Part shown: positions 1 to 5,905 of the stretch, piece after piece
Position numbering within the stretch: the first letter of the stretch is position 1
Layout of the letters: each line of letters starts with the position of its first letter
Assembly: GCA_025934595.1 (NCBI GenBank)
Contig: JAICXU010000140.1
Span: 1-7,352, forward strand
Reading direction: 5' to 3'
Source: Polyangiaceae bacterium
Lineage (GTDB): Bacteria; Myxococcota_A; Polyangia; Polyangiales; Polyangiaceae
Length of the DNA stretch: 7,352 nt
Notes under the pieces: model-generated
The model's input: only the letters and a program-made list of their open reading frames with translations
Databases searched by the model: none
What the model was told of the DNA's origin: nothing
Position numbers and translations under genes: made by a program

Positions 1-912
1 ATGGTCGGAGAGTTTCCCGAGCTCCAAGGTCAAATGGGATGCGCGTACGCCCTCGCCGACGGCAAGCCCGCGCGCATCGCGGAAGCGATCCGCGATCACT
101 ACAAACCCATCGGCGCCGACGACTCACTGCCCACCGACGACGTCGCGGCCGTCGTCGCGCTCGCCGATCGCATCGATACGCTGACAGGTTGCTTCGCGGT
201 CGGTCTCGCGCCGACAGGTAGCGCCGACCCGTACGCGCTTCGCCGCAATTGCATCGCTGCGCTTCGCTTGCTCAGTGAATATCCACGATTTCGGAGCCTG
301 CGATGGAGCGGGTTGATATATGCATCATACAAGCAATTTGAGGCTGTTTTTTCGGCGAAAAAGCCGGAGCTGGACGAGAACGCCACGGTTGTGAAGATCG
401 CCGAGTTCGCGACCGAGCGCCTTCGTGGGCTCCTGACTTCGCAAACGTCGGGCGCCGTCGCGGACGCCGTGATGGCGAGCGTCACGCACTACGAGGGCGA
501 TGACACGAGCGTCGTCGAGCTACCCGCGGTCGCGCGCTTCAAAGCAAGCGAGCTTCAAAAAGTCGTCGGCGAATCGTGGATCGATACGGCGCGCGCCGTC
601 GGCAAGCGCTTGCGCGGCATCAGCAAGGACGCGCGACCCGCCTTTTATCTATCCGGCGACTTCGGCAGCGATCCTGGCAAGAACGGCGAGATCGTCCTTT
701 TGGTGCAGGACATGAAGCAGCAAACCGACGACTGGAAAAACCTCGGTGGCGCGCTCCGGGCGTTCGGCAGTTTGTCCGCGAGGCTCGCGAAGATTTTCGA
801 CGAGATGCTCGTGAACGATCCGAACGACCCGCTCACGCAGAAACGACTCGAGCTGCTTTCTTACGGCGCGAGCTGCATGCTGCGAATCGCCGATTTTTCA
901 CGGCTCGGCTGA
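1..912 (+). CDS. glyS: Glycyl-tRNA synthetase beta subunit, C-terminal part (5' end outside window)
   Basis: The beta subunit of the alpha2beta2 bacterial glycyl-tRNA synthetase, which works with GlyQ to charge tRNA-Gly in the cytoplasm. The 303 residues open with the family signature MVGEFPELQG (1-10) and continue with an LADRIDTLTG...PTGSADPYALRR block (about 54-82), both typical of GlyS. The C-terminal anticodon-binding region ends with IFDEMLVNDPND (about 265-276) and IADFSRL (296-302), which match the family's FFD.VMV and ADI/ADF..L motifs. GlyS is usually about 690 residues and the first signature lies well inside it, so the ATG at base 1 is an internal methionine and roughly 390 residues lie upstream of the window. 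The stop is TGA at 910-912, one base before the hairpin repeat. Residues about 93-122 are encoded by unusually AT-rich DNA for this gene. ppdK follows on the same strand, and glyQ would be expected just upstream. Identity is very secure. Confidence 0.96.
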   Translation: MVGEFPELQGQMGCAYALADGKPARIAEAIRDHYKPIGADDSLPTDDVAAVVALADRIDTLTGCFAVGLAPTGSADPYALRRNCIAALRLLSEYPRFRSLRWSGLIYASYKQFEAVFSAKKPELDENATVVKIAEFATERLRGLLTSQTSGAVADAVMASVTHYEGDDTSVVELPAVARFKASELQKVVGESWIDTARAVGKRLRGISKDARPAFYLSGDFGSDPGKNGEIVLLVQDMKQQTDDWKNLGGALRAFGSLSARLAKIFDEMLVNDPNDPLTQKRLELLSYGASCMLRIADFSRLG

Positions 913-913
913 T

Positions 914-994
914 ACCTCCCCCTGAGCCGGCGAAGCCGGCGATTTGGGGGAGGTCGCAGGCGCGCAGGTTTGCGAAGCAAACCGAGCACCTGCG
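914..994. repeat. Paired nested inverted repeats with GAA triloops (REP/MITE-like or terminator element)
   Basis: Two palindromic units abut directly. Unit 1 has a perfect 9-bp outer stem, acctccccc (914-922) with gggggaggt (946-954), enclosing a perfect inner hairpin gccggc-gaa-gccggc (926-940). Unit 2 has a perfect 6-bp outer stem, cgcagg (955-960) with cctgcg (989-994), enclosing a perfect 7-bp hairpin ggtttgc-gaa-gcaaacc (967-983). A second cgcagg copy (963-968) could pair with the same cctgcg. Both tips are C-GAA-G, a triloop known to make very stable DNA mini-hairpins. Most of the glyS-ppdK gap is this structure. A T-run (1015-1019) lies 20 bases after the last stem, too far for a canonical intrinsic terminator, though read-through attenuation is possible. 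The architecture suggests a dispersed extragenic palindrome, but only one copy is visible here, so repeat status is inferred. Confidence 0.7.
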
Positions 995-1036
995 GGTGGG
1001 GGCACTGTCGTTCATTTTTCGTGGTAATTCCTCCGC

Positions 1037-3754
1037 ATGACGAAGCGCGTATTTTTCTTCGGTGACGGCAAAGCGGAGGGGGACGCCAAACGCAAGGATC
1101 TCCTCGGCGGAAAGGGCGTCGGTCTCGTCGAGATGACGTCGCTCGGGCTGCCGGTGCCACCGGGTTTCACGGTATCGACCGAAGTATGTGTAGAATACAT
1201 GCAAAAAAGGGCGGTTCCGGCCGAGATTTCGAAAGAAATCGCCGATGCGCTCGTGAAGGTCGAGGCGAGCGTCGGCGCGAAGCTCGGCGATCCCGCGAAC
1301 CCGCTGCTCGTGTCGGTGCGCTCCGGCGCCCGCGCGTCGATGCCCGGCATGATGGACACGATCTTGAATCTCGGCCTCAACGATGAAACGGCGGCGGGGC
1401 TCGCGAAGAAAACCGAGGACGAGCGCTTCGCCTACGACGCGTATCGGCGTTTCATCACGATGTACTCGGACGTCGCGCTCGGGCTCGAGCGTGAGCCGTT
1501 CGATCAAGCGCTCGAGCGCGTGCGCGTACGCGTGGCAGGAGCAAAGGGCGTCGACGCGGCGCGGTGCAACGCCGAGGAGCTGAAGAAGAAGGTTCCCGAT
1601 TCGGAGATTCCCGAGGGCGAATTGAAGAAGCTCGTCGTGGAGCTCAAGGCACTCGTGAAACAAAAGAGCGGAAAGGATTTTCCGACGGACGCGAAAGCGC
1701 AGCTGCAGGGCGCGATCGAGGCCGTGTTCCATTCGTGGAACAACCATCGCGCGATCGTCTATCGAAAGATGAACGACATCCCCGATTCGTGGGGGACGGC
1801 GTGCACCGTGCAAGCGATGGTGTTCGGAAACCTCGGCGACACGAGCGCAACGGGCGTCGCGTTCACGCGCAATCCCTCGACCGGCGACAAGAAATTGTTC
1901 GGCGAGTGGCTCCCGAACGCACAAGGCGAGGACGTCGTCGCCGGCATCAGGACTCCGATGCACATCGACGGAGCGGAGAACGACACGCTCGAGAAGAAGA
2001 TGCCGGCGGCGTACAAAACGCTCACCGACATCTGCCAGAAGCTCGAGGCGCACTTCCGCGACATGCAAGATCTCGAGTTCACGATCCAAAACGGCAAGCT
2101 CTACATGCTGCAGTGCCGCTCGGGAAAACGAACCGGCAAGGCCGCCATCAAGATCGCGGTCGAGCAGTTCGGAGAGAAGCTCATTTCGCGCGAAGAGGCT
2201 GTTTTACGCGTGGATCCGCAAGCGATCGATCAGCTTCTTCATCCCGCGCTCGACCCGAAAGCGCCGATAAAATTGCTCGCGAAGGGGCTCCCCGCGAGCC
2301 CCGGAGCTGCGAGCGGACACATCGTGTTCTCGGCCGACGAAGCAGAGCGCCGCGCGGGGCAAGGCAAGCCCGTCATCCTCGTGCGTGTCGAAACGTCACC
2401 CGAAGACATCCACGGAATGAAGGCGGCACGCGGAATCATCACGGCGCGCGGAGGCATGACGTCGCACGCGGCCGTCGTCGCGCGCGGCATGGGCAAGGCA
2501 TGCATCGCCGGTTGCTCGGCGATCAGCGTGAACTACGCGAACGAGACGATGACGATCACCGTCTACGACGACGCCGGCAGGCCCACCGAAACGGTGACGA
2601 AGAAAAAAGGCGACATCGTCACGATCGACGGATCGACGGGCAGTGTGTTCGACGACGCGGTGCCCACCGTTCCGGCTTCGCCCACGCCCGAGTTCACCGA
2701 GCTCATGACCTGGGCCGACGCGGCGCGGAAAATGAAAGTCCGCGCGAACGCCGACACGCCCCTCGACGCACGCACGGCGCGAAGCTTCGGCGCGGAAGGC
2801 ATCGGTCTCTGCCGCACCGAGCACATGTTCTTCGAAGAGGATCGCATCGCGGCGATGCGCGAGATGATCCTGTCGGACACCGTCGAAGCCCGGGAAAAAG
2901 CGCTCGCGAAGCTCCTCCCCTTCCAGCGCGAAGACTTCATCGGAATCTTCCGCGAGATGCGCGGTCTGCCCGTCACGATCCGCCTGCTCGATCCGCCGCT
3001 CCATGAATTCTTGCCGAACGACAAGAAGCAGATCGACGCGCTCTCGGTCGCGATGAGCGTGTCGGTCGACAAGCTCCACGCGCGCATCAAAGAGCTGCAC
3101 GAGTTCAACCCGATGCTCGGACATCGCGGCTGCCGGCTCGCCGTCACCTATCCCGAGATCTATGCGATGCAGACGCGCGCGATCCTCGAGGCGGCGGCGT
3201 TCGTTTCAAAAGAAGGCATCGACGTGAAGCCCGAGATCATGATCCCTCTCGCGATCACGAAAGAAGAGCTCGATCGCATGAAGGACATCGTCGAGAGGAT
3301 CGCGGCGGACGTCTCGAAGGAGGCGAAGGTCGCGTATTCGTTCGGCACGATGATCGAGCTGCCGCGAGCCGCCATCAAAGCCGACGAGCTCGCGAAGACG
3401 GCCGAGTTCTTCTCGTTCGGCACGAACGATCTCACGCAAGCCACGCTCGGCCTCTCGCGCGATGACGCGGGAAAATTCCTGCCTGCGTACGTCGACGCGG
3501 GCATTTTGCCGAAGGATCCGTTCACGTCGATCGATCAACCGGGCGTCGGTGCGCTCGTCCGCCTGGCGGTGGAAAAGGGACGCGCGGCCCGTCCCGGGAT
3601 CAAGCTCGGTGTCTGCGGCGAGCATGGTGGCGACCCGCAGAGCATCGATTTCTTCGGTCGCGTGGGCCTCGACTACGTGAGCTGCTCGCCGTTCCGCGTG
3701 CCGATCGCCCGGCTCGCGGCCGCGCAAGTAGCGCTGCGGTCATCTTTTGAGTAG
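1037..3754 (+). CDS. ppdK: Pyruvate, phosphate dikinase
   Basis: Cytoplasmic enzyme that reversibly converts pyruvate, ATP and phosphate to phosphoenolpyruvate, AMP and PPi, linking glycolysis and gluconeogenesis. It has 905 residues, near the usual 870-900. The N-terminal ATP-grasp domain shows VSVRSGARASMPGMMDT (92-108, with R96) and, further on, E347, Q359 and R361, matching the nucleotide-binding residues of the Clostridium symbiosum enzyme. The swivelling phosphohistidine domain has GGMTSHAAVVARG with catalytic H477; T475 is the position modified by PPDK regulatory proteins in other organisms. The C-terminal PEP/pyruvate barrel keeps GLCRTEH (R593), RLLDPPLHEF (R649), GTMIELP (E774), FGTNDLTQ (N797, D798) and VCGEHGGDP with catalytic C860. 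It is therefore probably fully active. The start gives MTKRVFFFGDGKAEG, matching the family N-terminus, but no Shine-Dalgarno precedes it. It lies 124 bases after glyS and 42 bases before the next gene. Confidence 0.97.
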   Translation: MTKRVFFFGDGKAEGDAKRKDLLGGKGVGLVEMTSLGLPVPPGFTVSTEVCVEYMQKRAVPAEISKEIADALVKVEASVGAKLGDPANPLLVSVRSGARASMPGMMDTILNLGLNDETAAGLAKKTEDERFAYDAYRRFITMYSDVALGLEREPFDQALERVRVRVAGAKGVDAARCNAEELKKKVPDSEIPEGELKKLVVELKALVKQKSGKDFPTDAKAQLQGAIEAVFHSWNNHRAIVYRKMNDIPDSWGTACTVQAMVFGNLGDTSATGVAFTRNPSTGDKKLFGEWLPNAQGEDVVAGIRTPMHIDGAENDTLEKKMPAAYKTLTDICQKLEAHFRDMQDLEFTIQNGKLYMLQCRSGKRTGKAAIKIAVEQFGEKLISREEAVLRVDPQAIDQLLHPALDPKAPIKLLAKGLPASPGAASGHIVFSADEAERRAGQGKPVILVRVETSPEDIHGMKAARGIITARGGMTSHAAVVARGMGKACIAGCSAISVNYANETMTITVYDDAGRPTETVTKKKGDIVTIDGSTGSVFDDAVPTVPASPTPEFTELMTWADAARKMKVRANADTPLDARTARSFGAEGIGLCRTEHMFFEEDRIAAMREMILSDTVEAREKALAKLLPFQREDFIGIFREMRGLPVTIRLLDPPLHEFLPNDKKQIDALSVAMSVSVDKLHARIKELHEFNPMLGHRGCRLAVTYPEIYAMQTRAILEAAAFVSKEGIDVKPEIMIPLAITKEELDRMKDIVERIAADVSKEAKVAYSFGTMIELPRAAIKADELAKTAEFFSFGTNDLTQATLGLSRDDAGKFLPAYVDAGILPKDPFTSIDQPGVGALVRLAVEKGRAARPGIKLGVCGEHGGDPQSIDFFGRVGLDYVSCSPFRVPIARLAAAQVALRSSFE

Positions 3755-3796
3755 AAGGGCGGCGGAGCTTCGTCCACGCCACTTCTCGGGGGGGTC

Positions 3797-4921
3797 ATGA
3801 AAAAAGGTCTTCGCTTCGCGCTCGTCTCGCTTCCCGTTCTCTCGCTGTCCACGCTCGTTCGTTGCGGTGGCCAGCCTTCGCAGCCCGCCAATTTGGTGAG
3901 CACGCACATGTCGGGCGGATATGGTGCGCCCGCATCTGCGACTCCAGCGATCGAAGACGCCGGGCCGATCATCGATGCCGCCGCCCTAGCGCAAACGCCG
4001 CCGCTCGCGCAGCCGCAGATCGTGACCGCACGCCAAGGAACGATCCGCGCGCTCGTCGTCGAAGGTCGATGGACGTACTGGCTCACGCAAACCGGCGACG
4101 TGAAACGCGCGCCCACGAGCGGAGGCCCGGCGCTCAAAGTCGCGAGCTTCGGTCTCGCCTCCCTCGCGGTGTCGAACGGGACGCTGTATGTCGCGGACTT
4201 CAGCGACAAGAAGAAGACGTGCACGCTCTACCGCATCAATCCGGATCTTTCGAACAAGCCGGAATCGATCGGCTCGCAACCGGGCACGCTGTGCGACATC
4301 GTGGCGGACGGCAAACGCGTCGCGTGGGGCGTGCAGAACGGAAAGAAATACGACGTCACGATTTTCGAGAAAGGCGACACGAAGGGCAAGAAGCTCGCGC
4401 CCGCCGACGCCACGGCCGGTGACGATCTCGCGCTCGGTCCCGACGCCGTGTACTTCGACGACGGCGGACAAGTGATCACGGTGCCGTTCGATCCGAAGGC
4501 CAAGGCGAAGTCGATCGGACAGGTCACCGCGCCGCAGGTCGTCTTCGATCTCGCGTACGCCGGCGATCGCCTGTTCATGATCGTGCAACCGTCGATCGAT
4601 CAATTCGAAGGCGAGAGCCTCGTGTCGATGCCGGTGGCCGGTGGCGAGCAAACCGTCGTCGTGAAGCAAGATTCGCTCATGGGAAATTTCGCGAGCGACG
4701 CGAGCAGCGTGTACTGGTCGGCGAGCGGCACCAAAGCGAACGACTACAAAGACGGCAAGATCATGAGGCTCGCGCTTGCCGCGGGATCGACGCCCACCGC
4801 CATCGCGACGAATCAGTCCGAGCCCCACGGCGTCGCGGTCGACGAAGAGAACGTGTACTTCTCGAACGACAAGGGCCTCGCGAGCGACGCCGACTCGGAC
4901 GTGCTGCGCATCGCGAAATAG
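3797..4921 (+). CDS. Putative exported or lipid-anchored beta-propeller protein of unknown function
   Basis: Function is not recognised. The 374-residue product begins with an export signal: MKKGLR, then a hydrophobic stretch (about 7-21), then C23-G-G. This looks like a lipoprotein signal, but residue -1 of the would-be lipobox (LVRC) is arginine, which signal peptidase II normally does not accept, so either lipidation or simple secretion is possible. A low-complexity Ala/Pro/Gln-rich linker (about 24-80) follows. Residues 82-374 hold seven degenerate repeats of the form (L/V)AVD...VY(W/F)....G.(I/V).(R/K)(V/I)P..GG, starting near residues 82, 119, 165, 210, 250, 296 and 343. Clear examples are FASDASSVYWSASG and VAVDEENVYFSNDKG. 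Seven repeats suggest a seven-bladed propeller, a scaffold often used for binding. Such proteins are abundant in Myxococcota. The start is preceded by a G-run (3788-3794) as a weak ribosome-binding site. It lies 42 bases after ppdK and could be co-transcribed, though no functional link is evident. Confidence 0.85.
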   Translation: MKKGLRFALVSLPVLSLSTLVRCGGQPSQPANLVSTHMSGGYGAPASATPAIEDAGPIIDAAALAQTPPLAQPQIVTARQGTIRALVVEGRWTYWLTQTGDVKRAPTSGGPALKVASFGLASLAVSNGTLYVADFSDKKKTCTLYRINPDLSNKPESIGSQPGTLCDIVADGKRVAWGVQNGKKYDVTIFEKGDTKGKKLAPADATAGDDLALGPDAVYFDDGGQVITVPFDPKAKAKSIGQVTAPQVVFDLAYAGDRLFMIVQPSIDQFEGESLVSMPVAGGEQTVVVKQDSLMGNFASDASSVYWSASGTKANDYKDGKIMRLALAAGSTPTAIATNQSEPHGVAVDEENVYFSNDKGLASDADSDVLRIAK

Positions 4922-4931
4922 GCAGCAGCAA

Positions 4932-4950
4932 GCATGGCGAACCGCCAAGC
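4932..4950. terminator. Possible shared terminator hairpin between convergent genes
   Basis: In the 48-base gap between two convergent stop codons, tggcg (4935-4939) pairs with cgcca (4943-4947) around an AAC loop. After one A-A mismatch the stem extends by gc (4932-4933) with gc (4949-4950). There is no U-tract on the plus-strand transcript (cgaaaagg follows) and only a short TTG after it on the minus-strand transcript. The position is right for a bidirectional terminator, but the sequence is weak, so this call rests mainly on location. Confidence 0.35.
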
Positions 4951-4969
4951 CGAAAAGGTCGCCACGGGA

Positions 4970-5887
4970 TCAAGGTCCGGACTTCCTGACCGCCATCCGA
5001 TCCTCGAGGTCCTCGAGCGACTTCGGCCAATCGTCTTTCAAGAGACGCGACAAGGATCGATCCGCGAGTAGCTTTCCTTCTGTCTGACAGGTGGGGCAGT
5101 AATTCGTCTCGTTCTCCGCGTAACGAATGCGTTGGATCTTCGTGCCGCAAACGGGACACGGCTTCCCGAACTTTCCGTGCGTCGCCATCTCGGATCGAAA
5201 CGCCGTGACCTTCTCGGGGAACTTTTCGCCGGCTTCTTTGCGCAAGTGATCGGTCCACCACGCCAGCGTCTTTTTCGTGGCCTCGAGCAGCCTCTTCACG
5301 TCACCGTCGGTGAGCTTCGCCGTGAGCTTCACTGGCGACATCTTCGCGGCGTGCAAGATTTCGTCGGAATACGCGTTCCCGATTCCACTGAATAGATGAG
5401 GATCGGTGAGCGCGCGCTTGAGCGTGTGATTCTCGCTGCGGAGGCGTGCGCCGAACGTCTTTGCCGTGGCCGTCATCGGCTCGAGCCCCCCCGGGTCGAT
5501 CTTCTCGAGCCCTTCCCTGCCCTCGAAGAGATGCACGCTCGCGCGCTTCTTCGTGCTGGCTTCGGTGAGGATGAGCGTGCCGTTCGGAAAGTCGATCGCC
5601 GCGAGGCCTAATTTTCCAGGTATTTTCGCGTTTGGCTCCGGCAACCAACGAAAGCGACCCGACACCATCAAGTGGATGACGAGAAATAAATTTTCCTCGC
5701 ACGCGAACACGATGCGCTTGCCGATGCGCTCGAAGCCGGTGACTTTCTTTCCGTAGAAGCGCGCCGGCGGCGGCGTCACCGTGCGCAAGACGAACGGAGA
5801 TGCGAACCGAATTTTGTCGATCGGCTGGCCGAGAACGCGCGCCGAAATCGTTTCAATATAAACTTGGATGTCGGGAAGCTCGGGCAC
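4970..5887 (-). CDS. Fpg/Nei-family DNA glycosylase, divergent subfamily
   Basis: A base-excision repair enzyme of the formamidopyrimidine-DNA glycosylase/endonuclease VIII superfamily, expected to remove oxidised bases and nick the strand by beta/delta elimination. The 305 residues start MPELPDIQVY: after Met removal, P2 is the Schiff-base nucleophile and E3 the acid. K57 in RIGKRIV matches the conserved catalytic lysine. A helix-two-turn-helix region (about 156-185) contains FSGIGNAYSDEIL with N171. A C4 zinc finger is formed by C244, C247, C264 and C267 with Fpg spacing. It departs from MutM in several places: PELPDI replaces PELPEV, a 107-118 loop with STKKR replaces the DPRRF motif, the zinc-finger arginine is replaced by N259, and about 38 residues follow the last Cys where MutM ends almost at once. 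The start codon is GTG (5885-5887), fixed by the N-terminal proline and a good ribosome-binding site. It lies 18 bases after hemL, probably in one operon. Superfamily is secure; substrate is not, so mutM/fpg/nei is not assigned. Confidence 0.93.
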   Translation of the reverse strand: MPELPDIQVYIETISARVLGQPIDKIRFASPFVLRTVTPPPARFYGKKVTGFERIGKRIVFACEENLFLVIHLMVSGRFRWLPEPNAKIPGKLGLAAIDFPNGTLILTEASTKKRASVHLFEGREGLEKIDPGGLEPMTATAKTFGARLRSENHTLKRALTDPHLFSGIGNAYSDEILHAAKMSPVKLTAKLTDGDVKRLLEATKKTLAWWTDHLRKEAGEKFPEKVTAFRSEMATHGKFGKPCPVCGTKIQRIRYAENETNYCPTCQTEGKLLADRSLSRLLKDDWPKSLEDLEDRMAVRKSGP

Positions 5888-5893
5888 GGCGCG

Positions 5894-5899
5894 CCTTCC
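5894..5899 (-). promoter_or_regulatory. Ribosome-binding site of the DNA glycosylase gene
   Basis: On the minus strand GGAAGG stands six bases before the GTG start at 5887. It supports the GTG that places the catalytic proline at position 2, and it lies inside the 18-base gap after hemL, so the gene can be translated from a shared transcript. Confidence 0.7.
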
Positions 5900-5905
5900 G
5901 CTGTT

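Noticed and set aside
313..345. Possible internal promoter (TTGATA plus AT-rich stretch) in glyS
   Set aside because: No -10-like hexamer stands at a suitable spacing, and the gene that would be driven is more than 600 bases away.
1011..1036. Promoter for ppdK near ttcatttttcgtggtaattc
   Set aside because: The AT-rich bases suggest a -10 region, but no convincing -35/-10 pair could be fitted and the start would leave almost no leader.
833..2089. Long minus-strand open frame (418 codons) opposite ppdK
   Set aside because: It is antisense to a fully conserved enzyme gene, is Arg/His-rich with no recognisable domain, and is typical of spurious frames in high-GC DNA.
2780..2789. Palindrome cgaagcttcg inside ppdK
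   Set aside because: It is a short self-complementary stretch within a conserved coding region (SFGAEG), explained by codon use.
1564..3006. 480-codon plus-strand frame overlapping ppdK
   Set aside because: It is an out-of-frame shadow of ppdK with extreme Arg/His content and no family resemblance.
3755..3796. Possible hairpin terminator between ppdK and the propeller gene
   Set aside because: The best stem (ggcgga with tccacgcc) is bulged and short and has no T-run after it.
3986..4948. 320-codon minus-strand frame opposite the propeller protein
   Set aside because: It is the antisense shadow of a gene that has an export signal and clear repeats; its composition is low complexity.
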